In this document: piece after piece, positions 1 through 7,874 of the stretch
Layout of the letters: the number at the start of each line of letters is the position of its first letter
Position numbering within the stretch: the first letter of the stretch is position 1
Source: Anaerolineae bacterium
Lineage (GTDB): Bacteria > Chloroflexota > Anaerolineae > B4-G1 > DUEL01
Assembly: GCA_025062415.1 (NCBI GenBank)
Contig: JANXAH010000144.1
Span: 1-38,105, forward strand
Reading direction: 5' to 3'
Length of the DNA stretch: 38,105 bases
Notes under the pieces: generated by a model
What the model was told of the DNA's origin: nothing
Seen by the model: the letters and a program-made list of their open reading frames with translations, nothing else
Database searches by the model: none
Program-made: the position numbers and the translations under genes

Positions 1-1772
1 CGCGGCGGAGCGAAAGCCGGGCGAATGACCAGCCAGGGGGTGAGGAGGGAGAGGGAGCAAAGGAGCAGGAGGAGCAGGGGAGCGCCGACTGAAGTCGGCC
101 TCGGTTGGCCTTCGGCCGAAGGTCGGCCTTCGCCGACCACTGCCGCGGCGCAGGATGAATCCCCGTCGGTGCCGACCGAAGTCGGCCTCGGTTGGCCTTC
201 GGCCGAAGGTCGGTCTTCGCCGACCGCTGGCGTGGCGCAGGATGAATCCCTGTCGGCGCCGACTGAAGTCGGCATCAGCAGGCCTTCGGCCGAAGGTCGG
301 CCTTCGCCGACCTGGCTGAGAGCGTCGGCAGAGGTGGATGGCTGATCAGCGCCGAAGGGGATTGACCTCGCCGGGGCCGCCAACCCCTGGTTGGCCTTCA
401 CCGACGCTGGGTTTTGACGTCGGCGCAGGCCGACGCTGGGCACTTTGTGCCCAGGGAAGGCTGATTTCCAATCAGCGCCAAGAGACCAGCCACAGGTCAT
501 CAGGAGGGCCCAGGCGGAAAGGGCGGGGAAGAGGAGCCGCCCGTGGGGGGCCTCCACCTGTCGCATCCACTGAAGGAGGGCCAGGAAGACCAGCCCACAC
601 CAGGCCGCAGCCAGAAGCAGAATCCCGGGGTGGCCTGGAATCCGTCGCCGGAGCAACCCCACCGTCCAGCCAAGAAGAGAGAGAAGGATCAGGCCCCCCA
701 GCAGCGCGTAGACCCAGGCCGGATACTCCACGTGCCCCCAGCCGAAAGCTCCCCAGAAGGAGCGATAGAGGCGGGGCATCTCCCACAGGAGGACCATCAA
801 CGGCGCGGGCTGGGACCGGCCCCAGGGGGTCTGAATGTGGCGGCTAATACCCAGGGGGTCATTGTACAGAAGAAGGTTGCGAATGTACCACCAGCCCCCG
901 ACCGCGAAGGCGAGGCCCAGGGCCAGAATTCCTGCGGGAATCTTCCGGCGCATCGGAGTCGGAGCGAAAAGGAGGGCCACAAGGGCCAGAGGGACCAGGA
1001 GGAGTTCGCTGGTCTTGGTGAGCGCGGCCAGGCCCAGGGCCAGCCCCAGAAGAAAAGAACGGCGGAGGTCTGCGCCGCACCGGAGGACGCGCGCTATCGC
1101 CCAGAGGGCAAAAGTGGCGGTCGCAGCGGCCGCGCTGTCGTTGTTGACGACGCCAGAGATGAAGAGGAACTGGGGATGGAAGGCGACGAGGGCCGCCGCC
1201 CAGAGAGGGATAAGGCCGGTTTGGTCCTGGCACAGGGAAGGCCGGCTTTCCGTCGTCGCCGGGGACCCGACAGTCTCACGGGCCAGGGCCCAGGTCCCCA
1301 GAACCGTCAGCAAGCCAAAGAGGAGGGAGACCAGACGGGTGGCATGGACGGCCAGGGCCGCGCCCCGCCAGGGGAACCGCTCCCGATCGGTATGGATGAG
1401 CATGTTCTTGTTGTCGTTGACGGTCCCTCCGGCCTGGTAGCCGAACTGGGGATTGTGCCACATCAGTTCGGAAAGGTCGTCGTCGGGGAAGAAGCGGCGA
1501 ACGGCGGCGGCGGCCAGGTAGTAGAGGGGCGGTTGGGCGGCCTCCTGGTACGCGCCGCTCCGGTCCTCGTCCAGGGGAGGCAAGCCCTTCCCCTGCGCCA
1601 CCCACCGAACATAGGCGTCGTGCCAGACCTCGTCGGGGGCCTCGTAGAGGGGGGTGACAGCGCTGTAGAGAAAACCGAGAAAGAGAAAAAGAAGCAGCAC
1701 GCAGGGGAGCGCCAGTGGGTGCAGGAAAAGCGCAAACAAACGCCGGTGGAATCCGGATGGCAAGGGGCTCAC
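1..1772 (-). CDS. Multi-TM membrane glycosyltransferase (PMT/DUF2142-like), 3' end outside window
   Basis: Absent from the ORF track because no stop lies in the window. I read the frame from GTG at 1772 to the left edge without a stop (over 585 residues). GTG overlaps the upstream TGA (GTGA), with GGAGGT just before it. The N-terminal half has hydrophobic segments and the motifs EAPDEVWH and QEAAQPPLYY, typical of lipid-linked-sugar membrane glycosyltransferases; their acidic loop residues act outside the membrane. About 430 residues in, after GRLLFPALSAWALL, roughly 130 codons consist of palindromic repeats (three hairpins, then 2.6 copies of a 29-codon unit). A hydrophobic segment ending LVIRPAFAPP then resumes as expected for the family. 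It is probably cotranscribed with the two upstream genes. The acceptor is unknown. The family is fairly sure; whether the repeat-bearing protein is functional is not known. Confidence 0.8.
   Translation of the reverse strand, partial: MSPLPSGFHRRLFALFLHPLALPCVLLLFLFLGFLYSAVTPLYEAPDEVWHDAYVRWVAQGKGLPPLDEDRSGAYQEAAQPPLYYLAAAAVRRFFPDDDLSELMWHNPQFGYQAGGTVNDNKNMLIHTDRERFPWRGAALAVHATRLVSLLFGLLTVLGTWALARETVGSPATTESRPSLCQDQTGLIPLWAAALVAFHPQFLFISGVVNNDSAAAATATFALWAIARVLRCGADLRRSFLLGLALGLAALTKTSELLLVPLALVALLFAPTPMRRKIPAGILALGLAFAVGGWWYIRNLLLYNDPLGISRHIQTPWGRSQPAPLMVLLWEMPRLYRSFWGAFGWGHVEYPAWVYALLGGLILLSLLGWTVGLLRRRIPGHPGILLLAAAWCGLVFLALLQWMRQVEAPHGRLLFPALSAWALLMTCGWSLGADWKSAFPGHKVPSVGLRRRQNPASVKANQGLAAPARSIPFGADQPSTSADALSQVGEGRPSAEGLLMPTSVGADRDSSCATPAVGEDRPSAEGQPRPTSVGTDGDSSCAAAVVGEGRPSAEGQPRPTSVGAPLLLLLLCSLSLLTPWLVIRPAFAPP
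84..312. repeat. 87-bp tandem repeat, about 2.6 copies, inside a CDS
   Basis: Units begin at 84, 171 and 258 with GCCGAC(T/C)GAAGTCGGC and are spaced exactly 87 bp (29 codons). Each contains nested palindromes: GCCGAC..GTCGGC, CTTCGGCCGAAG and GGTCGGC..GCCGACC. Copies 1 and 2 are nearly identical, and copy 3 diverges after its midpoint. The array lies in the open minus-strand frame of the glycosyltransferase and adds an imperfect 29-residue repeat rich in Gly, Pro, Ser and Arg. A GGTCGGCG..CGCCGACC stem of the same type forms the terminator between the two hsp20 genes. Confidence 0.9.
418..476. repeat. Three back-to-back hairpins within the glycosyltransferase CDS
   Basis: Three perfect stems lie almost end to end. 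CGTCGGC/GCCGACG is at 418-435, CTGGGCAC/GTGCCCAG with loop TTT is at 436-454, and GCTGATT/AATCAGC with loop TCC is at 460-476. All are read through by the minus-strand glycosyltransferase frame. Together with the 87-bp tandem repeat they form a composite palindromic block of about 390 bp. Confidence 0.85.
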
Positions 1773-4057
1773 TTTACCTCCACCTCTCCCAGGACGACGA
1801 AGTCTCCCGCAGGCGCGCCGCCTACAATCACCGGAAGCCGGGTCCCGTCGGTCAGCCGGTAGAGGCCGGCGCGAAGTTCGTAGGTGCCCGGCGGAAGCCC
1901 CGGCGGGAGAAAGATGCCGTGCCGGTCTGCCACCACCGTCCCGACGGGCCAAAAGGTCGTCGGAGAAAGGTCGCCACGGGGCTCGGAATCGTGCTGGGCA
2001 ACGAGGTTTCCCCCGCTCTCCATCAGGTGGACGAAGACTTTGTGCCGTTCCGGGAGAGGGGCCTCCGTCTCCCAGAAAAGGGTGACCGGGACGACCTCCC
2101 CCGGTTGGAAGGGGCCCCGTCCCCAGACGTATCCCCGAAGTCGGACCGGGCCAATCTGAACGTTCTCCGGTCGGACGACGCGAGGATCGGCCAGGTCGGG
2201 GGTTTCGGCGACGCCGTAGAGAGCCAGACGGACGCGGCCGTACCACCGGGCAGGGCCCGGATAGGCCCGGTCGGCCAGGAGGTTCTCCAGCCACCGCTGG
2301 GGGTCTGCCTCCAGGTCCCCCCAGTAGAGGACGAAGAGCCGTTGATGGGAGGCCAGGATGGGCTCCAGCCACGGGCCAACGTCCTCCGGGCGGGGGTGGT
2401 AGATGAAGGGGTAGATGGGGAGGTCGCCCTTGTAGTAGTAGGTGAAGACCTCCCACTGATTGGGCGCGTTCAGCAGGATCGCGTCACCGGGGCGGGCCGC
2501 CGAGGCGATGTCGGCAGCGATCCCGCGGTAGTTGTCTCGCGCGTAGGCGGGGTTGAAGTAGAGGTTGCGGAGGGAGGGCAAGAAGGCTTGAGCGGTAAGG
2601 AAGTAGAGCGTGAGCGCATAAAAGGCGAGGGTGTACAGCGTGGAAAGGCGGAAGGACTGGAAGGCACGGGCCAGGTTGTGGATTCCTGCGGCCAGCAGGA
2701 TGTGGAAGGCCGGGAGGACGGCCAGCAGGAACTTAAGGTAGGCCGGTTTGTAGAGGTCAAAGGCGAAGATGAGGACGAGGGGGACCAGTAGCCAGAGGGC
2801 CAGGGTCGCCGCAGCGAAGAGTGCTGATAGGGTGTTGGGGGACCCCTCCCCCCGCCCCTCAACCTTGGCCTTTTGGTCTGTAGCCCTGCTGCACGGGCCT
2901 CCAGCCGGCTCCGCCGCCCTAAAAATATTTACTTTTTGTTCTTTTCGGCCCGCCGGAGGCGACCTTTGGATATTTTCAAACTGCCCACCTGAAAAAGGCC
3001 AAACTTCAGGGGTGTTTTCTCCGAAGGCGGGCCCTTCTACGGGGGGAGTGGGGGACGCAGAGGTTCTGCACCGGGCGCCGACCATCGCCAATGCCCCCGT
3101 CAGAGGCCACAGGCCGAGGGCCAGCAAAACGCCCACGCTGTACAGGACAGGGCGAATCTGGTCCGCCTCCAGGGTAATGCCCACCGCCAGGGCGCGGAAA
3201 ATGTCCAGCAGGGCCGCCCCCAGGGTGTAGTTCCGCCCGGCGGAGGGCCAGCCCGTCGCCCGAAGGGCGGTGGGAAGCCAGGGGAGGTACAGGAGGACGA
3301 TGGACGCCTGCAGGGCGAGCCACTGGAGGGCCTCACCCCACCCCCGACGGCTCCGCCGCCACCCCTTCCCCTCTCCTGACCGAAGGTCAGAAGAGGGGAG
3401 GGAGATGGGGGAGAGGTGAGGCCACAGCCACCATCCCAGGACCAACAGGTTGTGAGCGAGCAGGACGAATGGAAAGGAGTAGTGGGTATAAAGACCGGCG
3501 GCGGCGACGAGGGCGTAAAGGACTCCCGCCCGCAGACGGGGGCGAGAGAGGAAACTCCAAAGGAGATCAGTGGAGGCGACGGCGATCAGGCCCAGCAGGC
3601 CATACATCCGCGCCTCCTGAGAGTAGTAAACGGCCAGAGGAGAGAGGGCAGCCAGGAGCGCGGCCACCAGCCCGACTTCGGCTCCAAACATCCGCCGCCC
3701 CAGCCGTCCGGTCAGCGCGACGGCCAGCAGGCCAATGTAGACGGAGAGGGCGCGGACAGCGAACTCGCTATCCCCTGTGGGGATGCGCCAGAAGTGGAGC
3801 AGGAGGTAGTAGCCCGGGGGGTGGATATCTCCTCGGGCCGCGGCGATAACCAGAGGGATGGGCCGCTCCGCTGCGCGGACGGCGTTCCCCTCGTCGTTCC
3901 AGAAGGACTGGGCATCCAGCCGGTAGAAGCGCAGACCGGCGGCCAGCAGAAGGATCAGGAGGAGCAGGACGCGGACGCGCGCGGACAGGCCCAAAGCGTT
4001 GAACCGCAAAAGGCGCAAGGGAAGATGGAGGCAAAGTCCGCGTTTCTCCGCGTTCAT
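1769..4057 (-). CDS. PMT/ArnT-type (GT39/GT83-like) membrane glycosyltransferase
   Basis: A 762-residue integral membrane protein. The N-terminal TM segment is followed by FWNDEGNAVRAAE and GDIHPPGYYLLLHFWR, the acidic and HPP-YY loop signatures of dolichyl- or undecaprenyl-phosphate-sugar transferases. Multiple TM segments and a soluble C-terminal beta-rich domain follow. The role is inferred: transfer of a sugar from a polyprenyl carrier to a glycan, lipid or protein outside the membrane. The start has AGGGGA 6 nt upstream and lies 13 nt after the DUF885 stop; the stop overlaps the next gene's GTG. Two stretches look inserted: residues about 211-243 (palindromic, LPSS..GEG type) and about 325-395 (with an A/T-rich patch and short inverted repeat). 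The N-terminal NAEKRGLCLHLPLRLLRFNA also comes from repeat-like DNA. Confidence 0.85.
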   Translation of the reverse strand: MNAEKRGLCLHLPLRLLRFNALGLSARVRVLLLLILLLAAGLRFYRLDAQSFWNDEGNAVRAAERPIPLVIAAARGDIHPPGYYLLLHFWRIPTGDSEFAVRALSVYIGLLAVALTGRLGRRMFGAEVGLVAALLAALSPLAVYYSQEARMYGLLGLIAVASTDLLWSFLSRPRLRAGVLYALVAAAGLYTHYSFPFVLLAHNLLVLGWWLWPHLSPISLPSSDLRSGEGKGWRRSRRGWGEALQWLALQASIVLLYLPWLPTALRATGWPSAGRNYTLGAALLDIFRALAVGITLEADQIRPVLYSVGVLLALGLWPLTGALAMVGARCRTSASPTPPVEGPAFGENTPEVWPFSGGQFENIQRSPPAGRKEQKVNIFRAAEPAGGPCSRATDQKAKVEGRGEGSPNTLSALFAAATLALWLLVPLVLIFAFDLYKPAYLKFLLAVLPAFHILLAAGIHNLARAFQSFRLSTLYTLAFYALTLYFLTAQAFLPSLRNLYFNPAYARDNYRGIAADIASAARPGDAILLNAPNQWEVFTYYYKGDLPIYPFIYHPRPEDVGPWLEPILASHQRLFVLYWGDLEADPQRWLENLLADRAYPGPARWYGRVRLALYGVAETPDLADPRVVRPENVQIGPVRLRGYVWGRGPFQPGEVVPVTLFWETEAPLPERHKVFVHLMESGGNLVAQHDSEPRGDLSPTTFWPVGTVVADRHGIFLPPGLPPGTYELRAGLYRLTDGTRLPVIVGGAPAGDFVVLGEVEVK
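2947..3033. repeat. Inverted-repeat-bounded segment inside glycosyltransferase CDS
   Basis: Perfect 8-bp inverted ends GGCCCGCC and GGCGGGCC bound 87 bp. The segment and its left flank hold A/T-rich runs (for example AAAAATATTTACTTTTTG near 2921) that contrast with the GC-rich gene. It lies in frame at codons about 342-371, between hydrophobic segments, so it looks like an insertion tolerated in a loop. Confidence 0.5.
3329..3423. repeat. Palindromic element with 9-bp inverted ends inside glycosyltransferase CDS
   Basis: GGCCTCACC at the left and GGTGAGGCC at the right are perfect inverted repeats. The centre is CTGACC-GAA-GGTCAG, flanked by CCCCTCT and AGAGGGG, so most of the 95 bp can fold as one cruciform. 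It is in frame and adds a charged Ser/Pro/Gly/Arg loop at codons about 212-243. A related C/T-rich sequence is at the start of the 8639-10420 gene. Confidence 0.75.
4001..4036 (-). repeat. CTTTG..CTTTTGCGGTT dispersed sequence at a gene start
   Basis: Read on the minus strand this is CTTTGCCTCC...GCGCCTTTTGCGGTTC. It resembles CTTTGTGTCTTGGTGGTTA at 5784-5802 and CTTTGTGTCC..CTTTTGTGGTTTT at 34895-34923. Here it lies within the first 20 codons of the glycosyltransferase. The similarity was judged by eye. Confidence 0.4.
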
Positions 4058-4070
4058 CCGCGTCCCCTTT

Positions 4071-5711
4071 CTACCCCAGAAGCCGCTGGCGCATCAGCCG
4101 GGGTGGGAGGCTCCCACAACCCAAGATGGCGTCGTGGATTTCCCGCAGTGACGCGTCGGGGTGGGCGCGGCGGTAATCCGCCACCAGTTCCAGAATCGCC
4201 AGTTTGCCCATCAGGTACGACTGAGGTTGGGTGGGACTGGAGGTGTACCGGCGGACCTCCGCCAGCGCGTTGGCGGGCTCCAGTTGGCATTCCCGAACGA
4301 GAAAGTCCACCGCCTCCTCCACCGACATCCCGCGGGTGTGAAGGGAGACATCCAGGATAATCCGCGCGGCCCGCCACAACTGGTCGGAGAGGCGGCCCAG
4401 CCGCTGAATCGGTTCGGCGATGTAGCCCAGTTGCTCCATCAGTTCCTCGCAGTAGAAGGCCCAGCCCTCAATGAAGAGCGTCGCCAGGAAGGAGCCCATC
4501 CGCCGGGGGATCGTCTCCTGGCGGTTGGCCCAGACCAACTGCAGGTGGTGGCCCGGATAGGCCTCGTGGAGCGCCGTGATGGGCAACTTGGCCCAGTTGT
4601 GCCCCTTCAGCGTCTGTTCCTGGACCTCCGGCGGAGCAGTGGGGTCAACCGGGGTGACCAGGAAGATGCCCTCCTGCTTCTCCTCCAGGATGCCAGGGGG
4701 CATGTAGGCGGCATAGGGGATGACGGGCCGCAGGTAGAAGGGCGTCTCCACAACGTGCAGGACCTCTCCCTCCGGGATCGTAGCGATGTTGTGGTCTATC
4801 ACGTACTGGCGGACGGCGGCCATCGCCTCCCGGTAGGCGTCCAGCAACCCCTCCGCCGTCGGATGGTCGTTCTTGGCCTCCTCCAGCAGGTCCTGCACCG
4901 ACTTGCTGGGGTCTATCTGGCGGGCGACCTCCTCCATCTGACGGCGGGTGAGGTGGAACTGCTCCCAGCCGATCTCCAGGAGGCGGTCAGCGTCGTAGTC
5001 CACCATATGCTCTTCCCGCAGCATTTCATTAAAGAGGTCTTTTCCGGCGGCGAAGTCGCCAGCCGCGCGGGGGAGGACGTCGTTCTCTATAAAGGCCGCG
5101 TACTCCTGGACAGCCTGAGCCGCGGCCTGCCCGGCCTCCTGGAGGGGGGCCTGGAGATCGGGAGCGGCCTCGGCGGCGATGGCGGGGAGCAGGCCGAGGA
5201 AGAGGCCCGGAGCCTGTCGGGCCTGTTCCAGGGTCACCTCTGCCCACACACGGGGTACCCGCTCCGGGATGATGTTGTTCATCCCCTCCCGCAGGACGCG
5301 CGGGGTCTCCCGAACCCGTCCCAGGATGGAGCGCAGCCGCTCCGGAAGCGGTGCGAAGTCCCGGATGATGAGCAGAAAGATACCATCCAGGGGCTCTTCC
5401 AGATAGCCCCCTGGGTGCCGGAGATGTCCCTGGAATTTCTCGTGGGAACGGACGAAGGAGCCCAGGATGTGGGTAAGGAGCGTGTGGTCAATGCGAGCAT
5501 CGGGGCGAAAGTCGGAGACGTCCATTGCCCGCAATTCGGCCAGCGCGGCCAGGACCTCCTGGTGGGCCTCCTCCAGCCCCTTCAGAGTCCGATCACCCAG
5601 TCGGTGGTCGTGCTGGTGGATGCCAAGGTAAGTCGCCACAACCGGGTTCAACTCGGCCATCCGGTAGAGCCATTCTTCGGCACGGCGATAGAAGTAGGAT
5701 TCGGTGGTCAT
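4071..5711 (-). CDS. DUF885 family protein, putative zinc-dependent hydrolase
   Basis: A 546-residue soluble protein, the usual size for the DUF885 family of predicted metallopeptidase-like proteins. Signature motifs are HEAYPGHHLQ (about residues 382-391, HExxxGHH metal-binding type) and EGWAFYCEELM (about 415-425). The long helical N-terminal half has an LGIHQHDHRLGD motif. No signal peptide is seen, so it is probably cytoplasmic. I start at ATG 5711, which has AGGAGG 6 nt upstream; the longer TTG start in the ORF track adds a stretch read from repeat DNA. It lies between PsuG and two glycosyltransferases on the same strand. The substrate is unknown; a peptidase or carboxypeptidase-like role is only suggested by the motif. 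Confidence 0.85.
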   Translation of the reverse strand: MTTESYFYRRAEEWLYRMAELNPVVATYLGIHQHDHRLGDRTLKGLEEAHQEVLAALAELRAMDVSDFRPDARIDHTLLTHILGSFVRSHEKFQGHLRHPGGYLEEPLDGIFLLIIRDFAPLPERLRSILGRVRETPRVLREGMNNIIPERVPRVWAEVTLEQARQAPGLFLGLLPAIAAEAAPDLQAPLQEAGQAAAQAVQEYAAFIENDVLPRAAGDFAAGKDLFNEMLREEHMVDYDADRLLEIGWEQFHLTRRQMEEVARQIDPSKSVQDLLEEAKNDHPTAEGLLDAYREAMAAVRQYVIDHNIATIPEGEVLHVVETPFYLRPVIPYAAYMPPGILEEKQEGIFLVTPVDPTAPPEVQEQTLKGHNWAKLPITALHEAYPGHHLQLVWANRQETIPRRMGSFLATLFIEGWAFYCEELMEQLGYIAEPIQRLGRLSDQLWRAARIILDVSLHTRGMSVEEAVDFLVRECQLEPANALAEVRRYTSSPTQPQSYLMGKLAILELVADYRRAHPDASLREIHDAILGCGSLPPRLMRQRLLG

Positions 5712-5762
5712 TGGGCCTCCTGGAAATGAAGGAATGACGAAATGACAGAATGGCAGAATTAA

Positions 5763-5802
5763 CAATTAAAAATTAACAATTAACTTTGTGTCTTGGTGGT
5801 TA
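5763..5802. repeat. A/T-rich direct repeat plus CTTTGTGTC element between genes
   Basis: ATTAACAATTAA occurs twice in close tandem, followed directly by CTTTGTGTCTTGGTGGTTA, whose last bases form the TAA stop of psuG. The patch is far richer in A/T than its surroundings. It looks like remnants of dispersed intergenic repeats in the psuG-DUF885 gap. Confidence 0.55.
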
Positions 5803-6729
5803 TCGCGCGCGGGCGATGCGGGCGGCAAGGCGGGCGTTCTGCAGAAGCAGGGCCCGGTTGGCGTGCAGGGAGCGGCCATCGGTCTGATGGGCCAGGCGGG
5901 AGAGGAGGTAGGGAGTGAGCGCGGGCCCGCGGATGCCTTCCCGTTCCGCCTCTGCCACCGCCGCCTCTATCTCGGCCTCTGCCTCCTCCCAGGGGATGGC
6001 GGCCTCCTGGGGGACGGGAACGGTCACCAGCAGCGCAGCACGTAATCCCAGGTCGTCCCGCGCGCGGGCCATCGCGGCCACCTCCTCCGGGGAGTCGGCG
6101 CGTAGGGGGAGGGGGAGGCCGGAGGTGGGGCTGGTGAAGGCCGGGAAGGTATCCGTCCCGTAGCCCACCACGGGCACTCCCAGCGTCTCCAGCATCTCCA
6201 GCGTGCGGGGAAGGTCCAGAATGGCCTTGGCCCCCGCGCAGACGACGACCATCGGGATGGAGGCCAGGGCAATGAGGTCGGCGGAGACGTCTTCGGGATG
6301 GCCCCGATGGACGCCGCCGATGCCGCCGGTGGCGAAGACCCGCAGGCCGGCCCGATACGCCAGGTGCATCGTCGCAGCGACGGTGGTTCCGCCGGTGGCG
6401 CGCCGGGCCACGGCGGCGGGCAGGTCCCGCAGGCTGATTTTGACCGGCGCAGGCTCCGCGGCCAGGCGCTCCAGTTGTTCCGGGCTCAACCCCACGCAGG
6501 GGCGGCCCTCCAGGACGGCGATGGTTGCAGGGATGGCCCCCTCCTCCCGGACAGTCTCCTCCAGTTCCCGCGCGATCTCCAGGTTGAGGGGCCGGGGGAG
6601 ACCGTGGGTGATGAGGGCCGATTCCAGCGCCACGACAGGGCGGCCTTCCTGAAGGGCCTGGGCGACTTCGGGTTCTACGGAGAAGCGCTGGGGCGCTTCA
6701 GATGCGTCGGAAACGTATGAGCAGGTCAC
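5800..6729 (-). CDS. psuG: Pseudouridine-5'-phosphate glycosidase
   Basis: PsuG reversibly cleaves pseudouridine 5'-phosphate to uracil and ribose 5-phosphate in pseudouridine breakdown. The 309-residue protein matches the family throughout. VALESALITHG carries the catalytic Glu (about 36), VVVCAGAKAILDLPRTLE the Schiff-base Lys (about 168), and EDVSADL an active-site Asp; ATGGIGGVHRG and GYGTDTFPAF are also present. The GTG start at 6729 has GGAGA about 8 nt upstream. No pseudouridine kinase (psuK) neighbour is visible, so the kinase is either elsewhere or the enzyme works alone. The gene is divergent from moaA and heads a minus-strand run with the DUF885 and glycosyltransferase genes. The stop codon lies in a dispersed repeat. 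Confidence 0.93.
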   Translation of the reverse strand: MTCSYVSDASEAPQRFSVEPEVAQALQEGRPVVALESALITHGLPRPLNLEIARELEETVREEGAIPATIAVLEGRPCVGLSPEQLERLAAEPAPVKISLRDLPAAVARRATGGTTVAATMHLAYRAGLRVFATGGIGGVHRGHPEDVSADLIALASIPMVVVCAGAKAILDLPRTLEMLETLGVPVVGYGTDTFPAFTSPTSGLPLPLRADSPEEVAAMARARDDLGLRAALLVTVPVPQEAAIPWEEAEAEIEAAVAEAEREGIRGPALTPYLLSRLAHQTDGRSLHANRALLLQNARLAARIARAR

Positions 6730-6817
6730 TGGGACATTCTCCGAGTTCTCTCAACGTGCCCCTATTTATGCCTCATTTCTGTGGAGAGCGCAAGTTGAGA
6801 AAGCGCAGCGGTGCCTC

Positions 6818-6846
6818 TTGCATTTTGGGGGAAATGGTAGTACACT
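6818..6846 (+). promoter_or_regulatory. Putative moaA promoter
   Basis: TTGCAT and TACACT with a 17-nt spacer, about 45 nt upstream of the moaA ATG, in the psuG-moaA divergent gap. Reasonable but not a perfect sigma-70-type match. Confidence 0.4.
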
Positions 6847-6890
6847 TTTTCCGAAACGACCAACTGGAAGTTCCCAATAGGAGCCCCTCT

Positions 6891-7874
6891 ATGCCCTTTG
6901 ATGCCTACGAACGCCCGATTCAGTACCTCCGCGTGTCGGTCACCGACCGATGTAATCTCCGATGTGTCTACTGTATGCCCGAAGAGGGAGTGCCCCAACT
7001 GGCTCATGAGGACGTCCTGCGCAACGAGGAGATTGTCCGCATTGTGCGGATTGCGGTGGGTTTAGGGTTCCATCATATCCGGCTGACGGGAGGGGAACCG
7101 CTGGTCCGGCGGGGGATTGTGGACCTGGTGGCCAATTTGGCGCGCCTCCCTGGTTTAGACGACCTCTCTATGACCACCAACGGGATTCTCCTGCGGGAAT
7201 ACGCTGTTCCCCTGGCCCGCGCCGGCCTGCACCGGGTCAACATCAGCCTGGATACACTGCGTCCGGAGCGGTTCCGGCAGATGACCCGATGGGGGGATTT
7301 AGAGGACGTGCTGGCAGGACGGGAAGCCGCGCTGGCCGCGGGCCTTCGTCCCGTGAAAGTCAATATGGTGGTCATCCGGGGGCTGAACGACGACGAAGTG
7401 GTGGACATGGCCCGTCTGACCCTGGAGCCCGACTGGCACATCCGGTTCATTGAGGTGATGCCGCTGGGAGCCGGTGTCCACTGGGTCGGCGACGGGGTTG
7501 TCCCGTCGGTGGAGATTCGGGAGCGGATAGAGGCGGCGTTGGGGCCCCTCACCCCTGTCTACGGGGAAGTTGGGGTTGGCCCTGCCCGGTACTACCAGTT
7601 GCCGAAAGCGAAGGGGACGATCGGCTTCATCAGCGCCATCACGGAGCACTTCTGCCAGTACTGCAACCGCCTCCGGCTGACCTCAGACGGCCAATTGCTG
7701 CCCTGTCTGCTCTCCAGCGCAACGATAGACCTGCGGACTCCTCTCCGGAACGGTGCCACCGATGAGGAGTTGCGGGCCCTGTTTTTGCAGGCGGTGGTCG
7801 CCAAACCCCGAGGGCATACCCTTTCTGAGATAGCCTGTCCTTCCGCTCTGCCGATGTCCCATATCGGGGGATAA
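6891..7874 (+). CDS. moaA: GTP 3',8-cyclase MoaA (molybdenum cofactor biosynthesis)
   Basis: A radical SAM enzyme that converts GTP to 3',8-cyclo-7,8-dihydro-GTP, the first step of molybdopterin synthesis. The 327-residue length is typical. The N-terminal SAM cluster motif CNLRCVYC (C21, C25, C28) is followed by LTGGEPL. The C-terminal second cluster is FCQYCNRLR...LLPCL, and the family's C-terminal double glycine is intact (MSHIGG). I start at MPFDAYERP because AGGAG lies 8 nt upstream; the longer ORF-track start adds unrelated residues. No other mo-cofactor genes are in the window. The stop overlaps by one base with the next ATG, so the Cas4-like gene is cotranscribed. Confidence 0.96.
   Translation: MPFDAYERPIQYLRVSVTDRCNLRCVYCMPEEGVPQLAHEDVLRNEEIVRIVRIAVGLGFHHIRLTGGEPLVRRGIVDLVANLARLPGLDDLSMTTNGILLREYAVPLARAGLHRVNISLDTLRPERFRQMTRWGDLEDVLAGREAALAAGLRPVKVNMVVIRGLNDDEVVDMARLTLEPDWHIRFIEVMPLGAGVHWVGDGVVPSVEIRERIEAALGPLTPVYGEVGVGPARYYQLPKAKGTIGFISAITEHFCQYCNRLRLTSDGQLLPCLLSSATIDLRTPLRNGATDEELRALFLQAVVAKPRGHTLSEIACPSALPMSHIGG

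Noticed and set aside
84-312. CRISPR-like array
   Set aside because: The units are contiguous 87-bp tandem copies with no unique spacers between short direct repeats.
25-345. Plus-strand ORF of 106 aa with a 29-residue repeat
   Set aside because: The opposite strand carries a coherent membrane-protein frame through the same bases. The plus frame only mirrors the palindromic 87-bp repeat and has no ribosome site.
500-502. Apparent TGA stop for the leftmost glycosyltransferase
   Set aside because: It is out of frame: from GTG 1772 the in-frame codon there is ATG at 500, and translation continues.
543-1862. Plus-strand 439-aa ORF
   Set aside because: It lies antisense to the GTG-started glycosyltransferase, is rich in Gly/Arg/Gln/Pro, and shows no domain.
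4161-5729. Plus-strand 522-aa ORF
   Set aside because: It is an exact antisense shadow of the DUF885 gene, caused by high third-position GC.
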